Shown: piece by piece, positions 53,686 to 64,000 of the stretch
Position numbering within the stretch: the first letter of the stretch is position 1
How the letters are laid out: each line of letters begins with the position of its first letter
DNA from: Schistocerca nitens
Taxonomy: Eukaryota > Arthropoda > Insecta > Orthoptera > Acrididae
Length of the DNA stretch: 64,000 nt
Reading direction: 5' to 3'
Assembly (NCBI RefSeq): GCF_023898315.1
Contig: NC_064622.1
Location: 165,436,178 to 165,500,177, forward strand
The notes under the pieces: model-generated
What the model saw: only the letters and a program-made list of their open reading frames with translations
Told to the model about the DNA's origin: nothing
Databases searched by the model: none
Made by a program: the position numbers and the translations under genes

Positions 53686-56600
53686 TTTGTGTTAGTGTAT
53701 TTCGGATCGTGCCCATCAGGAATGTTCACCTGCGGATGGAAGTTACTTCCTCCGACCTCTTTTGGGTTGGAACGATTACAAATATGACTGGCCCCCGAGG
53801 TCCCATTTATATCCTACTTATAGAAAATGTCAAATAAAATGGAACAAACTTGGACAGTTGGAATCTCAAACCAAAACAACGAAAACTCTAAATACGTCTG
53901 CAACGCTTAGTCTTTGCTTTGCTATTACAAGAATATTATACGGAGACGGGTGCTAGTTGTTACAATTTTTTCAATAACTTTTGTACAAAAAGATTTTAGA
54001 ATTATTTTAATGCGAGATACTTTATAATGTAGCACCATTATTATAGATGCACAGCATTTTTCCTTTATGCTCAGTTATGAATATCACTGAATTATAAGGA
54101 ACCCCTTGAGAGAGGGGTCGCAAAAGGCAGTGATGTTTACTCCATTCGACGCTCCACATGTCTGCCATGCAATCCCAAGATTGGCTGCTAATGGCAACAC
54201 GGTGGTGGGGAGGGGGGGGGGGGGGGACTGGAGGTCTCCAATGGTCAGCACAGCATGAGGCTACGGAACGTAGTTGAACTGCTTGGTCAACCAATAACTC
54301 ACAACAATACTACAGTGCTAGTGGTGTTGATACAAACCAGAGCAATTGCAACGATAAACAAAGCAAACATCGCATTATTTCTACAACAGTTGCCGAAATT
54401 GACATTTCGTGGGAAAGGAACCGAAGCAAAATTCGCAGAATGAGAAAGAAGTGACAGATGAAATATTAGCGTCTCCACTAGATGAGCCAGTCGAATGTGT
54501 GGTGTGTATACGCTCTATTGTGTGGAAAATGTACATGAGGAGTACAATGACGACGATACGTGCTCAATAAGTGAAAGTGATATTGAAACAGGCGTAGAGC
54601 CACGCAGTTCATCATTTTTAGTCAGACAAGGACCCACAAATCCCCTCTCCAATGAAGCGTAGTAAATGACAATCGTTGTCCAAGGAGCGAATGCTAAACA
54701 TAATTACGTACATGGACGATCATCCGCAGCATAGTAAAAAACGAATTATGAACAGATATCGTTAAGTCCGCGCCAATATGACCGTGTAGTGCATAAGAAA
54801 AACAAGAGATATTCGAGGGACGACAAGGAGTAGTTGTTACAAAATAAGGTGTTTGCGCGTTTCAAGGATGTTCGGTACAATTTAGAGGATGTTCATGATA
54901 CTGACTTCCACTATGCAAATCAAATCGCGCTCGACAGAGATTAAAGTAATTTCAAGGTAGCGTAACTTCGGACAATACTACAGAATTGGGCTAAAGTAAG
55001 ACAACGAAATTTCAAACAAATCGTCCACTTGACGATATACAGCAAACTGCGAAATCTGCCCGAAAGTTTTTAGATGAGATAAACAAATTTACCCTATCAT
55101 TCAGCAAGGAATTTAACTCCCACCAATCGGGATTTGAAGAGGAAATGCATATTAAAGGAACCCTGGAGGTACTAAGGGAGTTGTACCACGATCAACCAAC
55201 TTTAATGTCTTAATGCATTCGTATACAATTATGCCGACGATTAATTTGGATTGTAAATTTCTGGAAAGTTATTTACTGTGCTGGGAGAAGTTGGAGGTGG
55301 TCTGTCCCCTAAGAGTCTTTCGTGTGCGCACGATCTTGTATGGTCAGTAGGGAATATTTACGTCACAGCAAGCAAGCCTGGAAAATGAGCGTAAGAGAAC
55401 TACAACTACGGTAGGAGCACTGCTTTTGGGCAGTAGCTTGTCAAAATTTGCTTTCGCTTGATTCCTCGTCTGCGTATAAAAATCATTTTCCTTTAGAGCA
55501 AACTATTCCTCCTGAAAATTATGTGACGTTGAAATTCGTGCCACCTGGAACCACTGCACAAATCTAGTCTCTGGATATTTGTTTTTTTTTTTTTTCAGTG
55601 TCTGTAAAACATACCGTGGCACTATCTGCAGCTACGTCTTCAAGGACAACCAGTTTCACGATAAGCTCCGCGAAAGACTGTTTCGCATTCGTTTGCATGC
55701 CATCACATTCCATCAGTCCTCATCATTCCGTTGCATCAGTATGATTCTACATGCGTTCCTTAAGAAAGGATACCTACCTGACCGTCCTGCTCAGTTTCTA
55801 TCTCCCAAGGAGTTCGCCTTCTGTCCTGTTGGAGTGTACCTTTGTGATTACTGTGGCGCGCCATTTTTCATTCGGCGTTCATGGTGCAAGTAAATGGTTT
55901 GTTTTGAAAATTTCTTCAAAGTCGACGATGTCCATTTTGTGAAGTTTAATGCGAATATCCCATAGAAGGTTGATCTCTGCAACCCCCTCCGCCCCCCCCC
56001 CCCCCCCCCCGCCCCGGGACACTCATTTTCTGTCGCCTTCCTGATGTACGTGGTGAGTTATTGGCACACAATATTTTTCAAATTAGCCTTAATAAAGGCT
56101 GAACTTGCGAATCCCACTCAAGGGGGGCGCTTGTTACGTTATTTCCGGGCATGAACACTGTAAAAACAAATTACTTCACAATGGGGCTTGTTGCTACATT
56201 GGGTGGAGAAATTGTTACACATAGTGCACCCTATTAACCACTGATCAAAAAATTTAGTTCTGTTTTATTTGTTGTATTTCTCTTACATGTAATTTGTTAT
56301 CAGTATTATAGAAAGGTTTTTTTTTTCTTTTTAAAAATTACTGGTAAGCTGATATTACTTCTTTCGACACTACGCTAAATGTTTCTTTTAGCGTTGTGCC
56401 TCAATTTGTCTCCTTTTTGTTATATCTCATGCTACCTAGATGAGGAAAATATAGAACAAGAAACTGTACTCGACACCACGTGATTGTTGCACTGTAGTAA
56501 TTATCACAAACGAAATTGTATCAAATTGCCCCATACGTTGCCATTTTACATTCGGTTACAGTTGAGCATCAATTTTCAATTTTAGGGATATTTTAAACAT

Positions 56601-58690
56601 TTTATCCTTCACCTGAAGTTAAGACTTCCACAAGATACAGCATTTGCATTGATACACAGAAAGGCTACGTTACTATACGAAAAATACACACAGAAGAAAA
56701 AATATTACAAACAGAGCAACAACATGACCTCTCGCAGTCTTTCTAATACTGACAGCCCGGCCTCCAGCAATCAGCAGGAGAACTGTCGGGTGCCACCACC
56801 TACTGGAAGGAAACATTCCTGATACCAGTGATTAATTCAAGATTCCAACGTAACAAGTTGATCCATATAACAACTGCGGCCTCACCTAAAATGCCGCATT
56901 ACCTCCTGGCAGTGGCCAACTGACACAAATTGTTCACATTGTCTTCATTCACAGAAAGTAGTCCAAATATTATTGCCTCCCTTCCACACATGCAAGTTTC
57001 CATGAGACTCTCGTAAAGTCTCTTTGCATATGGAATGTCCGTTGCATAAACCAACTGGATCAGCTGTTTCCGCAGGTAGGAATCCAAACGAATCAGCTAT
57101 GGAAAAGTTCGTTCCCTACCTATCAGTCAGTCATGGCAAACACCATCTGGTGCATCTTGAACAACATTGTTAAAATATTCTAGCGACACTTCATACATAA
57201 ACCGCACGATTCTTTGTATTGCATGAGGACGTTATCTGAAGTAGTCGACTTCACTGTTACATCACATTAAAGGGTTAATCAGTGATAGCCAGAAGCGATG
57301 GATTTTAGAATATATTTTACCCGACTTCTTCTCTGTTGTGTTGTGACAAAAGCGCTACACGTATAAACACGGCCGCGTAATCATGTCTGAGCGGCGTCTG
57401 TTCTTTCGGACATGTCCGACTCAAATAACAGTAATATCTAGGCCTTGAAGGCATTTCATTATATCTTCAATGTGGGTGCACCCTACGTCCGATCTCTACC
57501 GGGAATCATGAGAAATGCTGCGAGCAATAAGGAAAATAGAAAGGGGAGTGCTACGTCAGCAGTTGAACTACTAGATGGGAATTCGGGTCAGGCGTGGAGC
57601 GCGCTCGAACAGCCGAAGCCGTTACAGCGACTGCTCGCGTAAAGCGCGGGAAATCTGGTTTCGAGTCCCGGTCCTACACAAATATTCACCTGTCGCCACT
57701 GAATTACATCAGTGCTCTCATTGGGCTGACGTCGCTATTTCTTAATCACACATTTGTTACGAGATCTTTTCTGAAGGTATTTGTCTGAAGTGTAACCTTG
57801 TATGGAAACGAAACATCGACGATAAACGGTTCAGAGAAGAAGAGAACAGAACCGTTTGAAATGTGGTGCTACAGGAGAATGCTGAAGATTGGATAGGTTG
57901 ATTGAATAACTAATGATTAATGATGAGACGCTGTATCAAACTGAGAAGAGAAATTTATGGCATAAATGGAGTAAAATAAGGGATCGGTTGAAAGGATATA
58001 TCCGGATGCATCAAGGAATAACCATTACGGTACTGGCCGAAAGTATTGGGTAGGATGGGGGAATAGGGAAATAATAACGGGAGTCAAGACTTGATAACCG
58101 TAAGTAGATGTAAATGGATGCATGTGGCAATGGCTAAGTAGAGATGAAGAAGCTTGTGCGGGACAGATTAGCGTGAAGAGCTGCGTCAAACTAGTCTTCG
58201 GACTGAAGATCACGACAGAAACAACAACGCTATACGGAAGGAGGGCAGAGGGGAGTCTGTGAATAGACCCATTGTTAAATTAAGCACCACTTGCCTGTGA
58301 TAAGCAAGCTGCAAGTACGACCGGTGGAAACAGAGAGTGTGGTTTTACCCTCAGATGCTGCTGAGCCCTGCTGCGGCGTCAGCAGAGCCCGGCGCTGACT
58401 TCGCCGGCGGCTTCATGGTGGCCGCGGGGTCCGGCAAGGAGGGCGCCGAGAAGAGCTTCTCCGCCATGGCGGGCGGCGCAGAAGGAGCCATCAGTGCCAT
58501 GCAGCAGGGAGCCGACGCGGGCATAGACGCCGCCTCCCAGGCGTCCAAGGCGGCCGTCGACGCATTCGTGGCTGGTGGGAAGGCGGCCGTGGGCGTCGGA
58601 AAGGCCATGTTCGAAGGAGGCGTCGGCGTCGCCGCGGAAGGCGCCAATGCCATGGCGTCGGCGGCCGAAGCAGCGTCAGGCCGCCGATGA
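53133..58690 (+). CDS. Secreted Ala/Gly-rich small protein (two exons)
   Basis: Host gene with CDS exon 1 at 53133-53180 (16 codons, MSNCCLPLAFAAVIAL) and exon 2 at 58355-58690 (111 codons plus TGA). The donor is CTG/GTGAGA and the acceptor TTTTACCCTCAG/ATG; the intron is 5174 bp, phase 0. Neither exon alone gives a full signal peptide, but spliced they do: a hydrophobic core through MLL and a cleavage site after SPAAASA, leaving EPGADFAGGF. The 127-residue product is dominated by Ala and Gly with regularly placed small residues, e.g. AVDAFVAGGKAAVGVGKAMF and GGVGVAAEGANAMASAAEA, compatible with amphipathic helices or glycine zippers. It has no Cys after the signal and no cuticle R and R or AAPA motif. 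It is secreted; function unknown. Exon 2 is far more GC-rich than its surroundings. The short first exon with an intron inside the signal peptide is typical of insect secreted and cuticular genes. Confidence 0.72.
53235..53480 (-). repeat. tRNA-headed SINE, third type, decayed
   Basis: The minus strand reads GGTTCAAATCCCAATACGGT (B box region), then CCTAAATCACGTAAGGCAAATGC, GAAAGTGCACGGCCAATTCC and GGCACGTTAAACTCTAATCTT, the layout of a very common locust SINE. The same head type is seen at 30660-30790. Confidence 0.72.
53526..53690 (+). repeat. (GT)n-(GA)n microsatellite
   Basis: Interrupted GT repeats, a pure GT block at about 53599-53644, then GA repeats to about 53685. It creates spurious VCVCV frames. 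Confidence 0.96.
54201..54226 (+). repeat. Poly-G run
   Basis: Nearly pure run of G, 26 bases. Confidence 0.95.
54480..55990 (+). pseudogene. Decayed DDE-type transposase remnant
   Basis: Plus-strand fragments in one order: FLDEINKFTLSFSKEFNSHQ then SGFEEEMHIKGTLEVLREL, a GEVGGGLSPK stretch, a region after it ending KNHFPLEQTIPPENYVTLKF and VPPGTTAQI, then SLDIYFF and FKDNQFHDKLRERLFRIRLH, and a C-terminal Cys-rich stretch (FCPVGVYLCDYCGAPFF). I recall this arrangement (IPP.TT...QPLD..FFR) from a transposase family found in many arthropods, but I cannot place it in a superfamily. Many stops. It lies in the intron of the secreted-protein gene. Confidence 0.5.
55988..56015 (+). repeat. Poly-C run
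   Basis: Nearly pure C run within CCCCTCCGCCCC context. Confidence 0.95.
57585..57730 (+). repeat. tRNA-like SINE head, fourth type
   Basis: GAACAGCCGAAGCCGTTACAG then CTGCTCGCGTAAAGCGCGGG and GGTTTCGAGTCCCGGTCC (B box). It has a short tail without clear TSD. Likely a SINE or tRNA pseudogene. Confidence 0.65.
57765..58225 (+). mobile_element. RTE-like LINE 3' fragment, second copy
   Basis: Same 3' end as 27970-28660: TGAAATGTGGTGCTACAGGA, AGAATGCTGAAGATTGGATAG, and the end TTCGGACTGAAGATCACGAC followed by AACAACAAC. Frames are broken. It lies about 130 bp upstream of exon 2 of the host gene. Confidence 0.8.
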
Positions 58691-59079
58691 GGGTCTGGTG
58701 GGTCAGCTCAATCCCAGTTTCTCACGCTAGCTTTGCGCTGCTGCAGAATCTGTCCTAGTGAAACCACGGGTATACGCCCGGCCGAACAATACGGGTGCGT
58801 GGCAACAACCGCTCCAAAATGGCCCAGTAGGAGTCGGCGTTGCCAGTAGACAAGCATTCCCTGTAGATGTACAAAACGTGTATCAACATTGTCTTCATCC
58901 TTGCAAGTTGTGAGCATACCATGTTCACACTAGCATTTATTTTTTGTTTATTTATTTAGTACGGTACGCCCGTTTATGTCCCGATGGCATAATAATCATT
59001 ACAATACAGCAACTCATCGAGCGAAATCCACCGGTAACAAATGGTTCTAATGTTAGAGTCTACGTGCAGATCCATATCG
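58691..59079. other. 3' flank of host gene
   Basis: Presumed 3' UTR. No AATAAA close to the stop; the first candidate hexamers (ATTAAA near 59230, AATAAA near 59969) are distant, so the transcript end is not fixed. Confidence 0.4.
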
Positions 59080-59082
59080 ACA

Positions 59083-59168
<86 letters not shown>

Positions 59169-59182
59169 GAGAGAGAGAGACC
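59080..59182 (+). repeat. (CA)n-(GA)n microsatellite
   Basis: CA repeats to 59120 followed by GA repeats to about 59180. Confidence 0.96.
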
Positions 59183-60640
59183 ATTTCCTGCCCAGCTAGC
59201 AGACAGGAATGCTTTCGCGTTTATGAACGCAATTAAATTTCATATGGGGTACTAATAATCTTTTTTGTCAAAACATGATTTTTACTGAAATTCTTCGCCT
59301 AATAAGCCAGCCGCAGCAGGAAAATCTGCTTAAGCTTTCTTATTGTTGTGGTCAGCGGTACAAGGTGTTTCTCAACGTACGGTATGCCCCCGATGTGCAT
59401 GCGTGCACCTGCACCCTTTATAACCACATTTATCTGCGCTCCATTCACCGAACATTTCAGGGAGATAACCAGTTATGTGGTCAACACCAGCGCCTGTACA
59501 GCTTCGGGACTGAGGTACCACTCCTCCCCCCGCCACACTCCCGCAATAGTTCAAGCCACCACGATGTGTCATGCTGAAACGCAATGAAGCAACACGACTC
59601 ACTCTTACTATGTATATATTCAGTCTGGCAATCAGTATAAGATCTGATAACACCACTGTCACATGGTAAACCTATTCGTCATGGTGACAGAAGCTTTATT
59701 TCTTCAATGACCACTACCTCGGATTCAGTCACTCACCAGTGAAGCACTCACACTGTTAGTTTTAAGACAACTGTCTAGCCTTTCAGTGATGTAACGTGCA
59801 GCGACTCATTCACTATAATAACAGCTTTTGAAGGCGTGCTAAAACAAAAATACGATGTCTTGTAAATACATCTGGTGGCGACAAAAAGATTCTGTTGCAC
59901 GTGCTCGCACACGGAATGGTGGCTTAACGAGTACTGATACAAATAGAATTTGCTACGTCTCTCCTTCTAGCTTTATAATAAAAATTCTTAAACGTTTTTT
60001 TAACCCCACCCATATGGTGATAGGTAGGTACTGACTCGGTTAAACATAAAAATAACACTCAAGGGAAGTGTCCTTTAAAACCATGTTGTTTGGAAAAACA
60101 TGAAATGTCAACACGGAAGTATGTTTTGGGATGTAGCTCCGAATGTAAGTATCAATTAAGTTTATAGCATTCCAATGCACTGATTAGATTTCAGTCTTGT
60201 AACTGCGAATTTTATTGTCCTCAGTCATCTACATACTAGTACGTATGTAACATTTGTATATGTAAATTTTCACATTTTGAGATATGTACACTTTTCCACA
60301 TTCATTCATATCTAATACACTCACTGCATTGTTATGTACTGGTATATTCTTTCATACTTAGTGAAATTACGTAATTGGGTCTCAAATGAAAAAAATGACA
60401 AAAAATTGCTTCAGCATCTAAGTACAAGCAACTACGCAGAAATAATTGCACTAAAACTATTTCGCTGTATTACAGGTTTGCTGTTTGCTGCTACTGCTGC
60501 TGCTGCAGCTGCATCGGAAGATGACATCTGACATGACTGTAAATTTGTCTCATGTCACCTGTTATTATTAAAAACTTAAAACCAACCAGTCAGACGTATT
60601 TAATTTTAATTTTCTACGTTTCTCTTATCATCCACTTTTA
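59183..60640. other. No gene recognised
   Basis: Only short frames. A CTGCTGCTG-type triplet run occurs at about 60493-60515. Confidence 0.5.
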
Positions 60641-60649
60641 AGTACAGTA

Positions 60650-61630
60650 CACATACACTGTCGACTCACGTTAACGTGACCACCTGCCAACAGAAAGAAT
60701 AAAACACTTTTGTAGAGTGGACTGTTGCGAGACGTGCATGAAGAGAGACAATGAGATTCTGGAAGGTATCGACAGGGATGTGGAGCCAGCTGCGCCACGT
60801 GCCTCGGTTGCAGATCCATGTCCCGAAGAGCCCGATCGAGGTAGTCCCACAGATCCTCCATCGCTTTAAAATCCAGCGAGTTTGGTCGGTAAACTCAGCC
60901 TGGCGCTCTTCGAAAACACACGCACACTGCGAGTTACATGATACGTTGCATTGTCTTGCTCGTCGATGCCATCGTGTCGAGGAAAAACAAACTGCTTGTA
61001 GACGTGGACTTGGTTCTCAATGAGAGAGGCATAGTTGTGTTGATCCACTGTGCGTCCCATAATGGTAAGATGACCCAGGGAATGCCACAAAAACATACCA
61101 CAGATAACAATGCTCTCTCCTCTGGCCTGGACCCTTTGCTTTGAGACATTTCAAGTCGTACACGTCATCGGCCATCTGACCAATGGAGCAAATTCGTGAT
61201 TCATTGGAAGGAAAAAAACCTATCGCCACTCTGTGGGCATCCAGTTGCGGTGGTGCATGTGCAAATTCCAGCCTTCGTCGCCGATGAACGGCATTCAGCA
61301 TGGGTGCATGAACAAGGGCTGCCGCGGACGCCCATACACAGCAGCATTCACTGAAACTTTGTTGAGAAGACACTGTTGGTAGCCGCTTGGTTCATCTGGG
61401 CGGTCAGTTGCTCAAATAGCTGCACGTCTATTCGCTCGCACACATCTTCGCAGCCATCGTTTACCCCTATCATCTATGACTCGTGGGGCTCCACAGTTGC
61501 GTTGGCGCCAGTTTTGGATAGCGCCATTTTGCCATGCACAATATACTTTAGCCATGGTGGCACACGAACAGTTTACAAATTAAAGCCGCTTCAGAAGTTC
61601 TTCCACATGTGATGTAAAAATTCAATTATC
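60650..61630 (-). pseudogene. Decayed Tc1-like transposon
   Basis: The left end GTCGACTCACGTTAACGTGACC looks like a Tc1 terminus; the right terminus is not recognised. Minus-strand pieces: PMLNAVHRRRRLEFAHAPPQ, FFPSNESRICS (first catalytic block, Asp changed to Asn), EFTDQTRWI and MEDLWDYLDRALRDMDLQPR (block around the catalytic Glu, E changed context). Multiple shifts; dead. Confidence 0.72.
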
Positions 61631-64000
61631 ACGTCATTTTAGACGTCTTATCAATCGCTCCATTTCCACATTACGATGACTGCACTGTTTTCCGTGTCCC
61701 CCCCCCCCCCAACACGCTTTATATACCCTAGTAGTGATAGTGCTGACACCTGTTTGTGCCATGAATTTCTTCGAAGTTATTACTGTTGACAAAAGATGGC
61801 AGCACCGTAAAAAACGTGAATTGTTCGTTTGTTGTACTATAAGTTGTCACCATCAGATAGCTTCATGTCATAAATTAAATATTTTCTGCACCTATGATTC
61901 GCAATATTCTAAAATGTCTGCAGAATACGTCTGGTATGTAAAGAAAATGCAAGTTAATTTCTACACTTACACATATTTGCCAAATTACTGCCTAAAATTG
62001 TAAAATATGTACTCCAAAGTTAGTTCTCTGTGCCTAGTAACACTTAACATTTTAGAACGCGGGACTAAGGAATCGATCTAAAACTAACCAGACCAGACTT
62101 AAAACTACAAAAATACATGTTAGCTTAAATATTACGCTATGCAGGCAAACACTCAAATAAACTGACTCTCTGGATGTAACTAATCAGGCCTACTCTTATT
62201 GTAAGTAACAATATACCCTCAAAGAAATATTTCCACATTTAAATTTTTGTCAAGCTCCGTTTTAGGAGGGACAAAGATTATGCATCATGTTATAAACTAG
62301 AAAAAATATAATTGGTGACACTGATTGACAATTATTGCTATTATTACAAATGACACAGGCACACTTAAGGCGGTTTGCAATCGGAACGATGGTGACAAGG
62401 CTCTCTAAACGCATTATATTTCCTGTGTTATCTTACACTTCTGTGATGTCACAATATTCTAAAAAAAGTTTGCAAAATACTACGGTAACACGAAAAGTGC
62501 GATGTTTACGTCGATTATCTGGGACCTAGCTGAGATTCTGTACAAGACAAAATGCTGTAAGACTCAAATCAATTATTTTACCACATCTGCAATGTCACAA
62601 TGTCCTAAAATGCATCGCAAATATGATGTTTACGTTGGAGCAGTATTTGAACGCGTAATAGGTGTATTATCGAATTATACTCGTTTTTCAGTGCAGCCAT
62701 CTGCTCGTCACAGGAGCAGCTGTAATGTAAAACAGGATTTGATTTTATGTCGCATTTCCAGGGTTTGTGGGATAATATTTCATGAAAAACTCATGTTCAA
62801 CAAATATGAATTCCTAATTCGTTATTTTACAAACAAATGTTGGTTTTTAATTATTTATACTGAAATATACTGTTTACTCGTTCCAGTGTTCTATGGTGAA
62901 TGAAATTTACGAATGTGTGTTGTGAACCATTCATTAAACGAAATTTTTGAAGTCAGCAATACAAACATAATTGACTGTCTTTTCGGTATTTTAGGCATTT
63001 CAGATACTTTATTGTATTTGTCTGCCGAGTGGGGGTGCTTGGGGTGAGTGGTCTGGGGTGCAGGGGCCCCGACACCTTCTCCCCTCTCCTCTCCCCCCTT
63101 CCCCCTCTCCCCTCCTTGATCTTGACACATGACCAGATATGAGAATGCTGATGTCATGATTTCCAAAATAGCTTTGAAGGTAAGGTAATGCTGATGGTGA
63201 TGTCAAAGAAATATAATAACACATTTGTATGAGCGCTCTAGATGATCGGCTCTACCATCCCCGTATCTAGCTAGGACCATCAGACACCTCCACATCACAC
63301 AAAGAACAGCACTTTAAACTCACTGATGGGTCTAACACAATCGCTTGTGTCATCAGTGTCAGCAAACAAACTTGCAATGTCAAGGACCCATACTTATAAC
63401 GGAAAATTGTGAGCAGAACGAACAATTACCATCCCGATTTTTTTTTAAATCAGTGGGCAATGGGATACTCATACAGATCAATGGCAGTACGACGAAATGA
63501 AAGTATATTTCCTGCCCACAGTATCATCTCAATACGTTACTGTTCACAGAGGAAGATGCGTTAGTGTACAATTTCCTCTTTACGTTGAAGTGGTTAGAGA
63601 TGAAGTACAAGATCGGTTTGAAATGCTAGTTTGGAAGGAGAACGTAACCTTCTTAAAGGAACCAGCTCAACACTGGTCTTATCCGGTGAACCGGAAACGT
63701 TAAATGTCCTCTGTGCACTTGTCGCGTTAACACTCTATAAAAACCTGCGTTTTCGATAATACCATCATCCTCCTCAGGAAACCAAGTAAGCAATGGAATC
63801 GCACAGACGTAAATGAGTATGTCGTCGCGTTTTTCCGTCTGTATGTGAAGGCTAATCTCAGGAATCACTGTAATGATTTTAATAGTTATCACTAATGAAC
63901 AGACTGATTGGGAACAAGGTTTGTGTATATAATGTATTGCTACTATACCACACAAGTCGTCCGGCCGTACATACTTATCCGTGCGAAGACGGGGCAGATC
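61631..64000. other. No gene recognised
   Basis: A poly-C run at about 61699-61711. A loosely repeated motif CACAATATTCTAAAA-like near 61905, 62450 and 62600. A G/C-skewed block at 63025-63120. Frame 63497-63703 has no motif. Confidence 0.45.

Larger units (their letters stand above)
53181..58354 (+). other. Intron 1 of the secreted-protein gene
   Basis: 5.2 kb, filled with repeats: a SINE at 53235-53480 (minus), microsatellites, a decayed DDE transposase at 54480-55990, homopolymer runs, a tRNA-like SINE head at 57585-57730 and an RTE LINE tail at 57765-58225. Bases 56020-57580 show nothing recognised. No additional exon with convincing splice sites was seen. Confidence 0.6.

Noticed and set aside
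53527-53837. VCVCVC-rich open frames
   Set aside because: Translation of a GT/GA microsatellite.
58351-58653. Pro/Ala-rich 100-residue frame on the minus strand
   Set aside because: Antisense shadow of the GC-rich exon 2; no signal peptide or splice context.
61900-62620. Loose repeat CACAATATTCTAAAA
   Set aside because: Three poor matches without a constant period; could be chance in AT-rich DNA.
1-64000. CRISPR array, operon or prokaryotic mobile element
   Set aside because: No direct-repeat/spacer pattern, no ribosome-binding sites or co-directional gene strings; all signals are those of an insect nuclear genome.

Overview
The window looks like nuclear DNA of a large, repeat-rich insect genome, most likely an acridid grasshopper or locust of the Schistocerca type. 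I base this on repeats I recognise from that group: a tRNA-headed SINE whose tail contains TTAGGTTAGTTAGG and GGGGACTGATGACC, a CR1-like LINE ending in ATGTAG repeats, a 5S-rRNA-headed SINE, and Ty3/Gypsy elements whose LTRs start TGTAAGTAGG. Species identity is inference. There are no operons, bacterial genes or CRISPR arrays.

Region by region. 1-17.4 kb is an onion of insertions. An old L1/Tx1-like LINE (minus strand, with an inverted 5' end) is cut by two SINEs, by a Ty3/Gypsy element (1534-15444) and by a Tc1-like transposon (15569-16990). A second Ty3/Gypsy element (9515-15390) lies inside the right LTR of the first. 17.5-21.5 kb holds two SINEs, a decayed Tc1 and a decayed mariner. 21.6-28.7 kb is a second nest: a CR1-like LINE carrying a SINE, a Ty3/Gypsy pol fragment, a second copy of the same Tc1 (itself holding a 3' tail of a CR1 LINE) and an RTE-like LINE tail. 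28.8-43 kb is mostly non-coding, with a 119-bp tandem repeat, a purine tract, a 5S-SINE, several tRNA-SINEs, a foldback element and a CR1 fragment. 43.1-46.5 kb is a longer CR1 copy. 46.8-52.3 kb holds a mini-mariner, SINEs, a Jockey-like LINE, an inverted tRNA-like SINE and a palindromic Tc1 derivative.

The one convincing host gene runs from 53.05 to about 58.7 kb on the plus strand. It has a TATA promoter, a 16-codon first exon, a 5.2-kb intron loaded with repeats, and a GC-rich second exon. The spliced product is a 127-residue secreted Ala/Gly-rich protein that I cannot assign to a family. 58.7-64 kb holds microsatellites and another decayed Tc1, otherwise nothing recognised. A possible orphan host exon is noted at 29.8-29.96 kb on the minus strand.

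Almost all long open frames belong to mobile elements. Only the Tc1 at 15.6 kb and the host gene look intact and non-viral. Coordinates come from reading the sequence by eye; element ends are exact where target duplications are given and approximate elsewhere.
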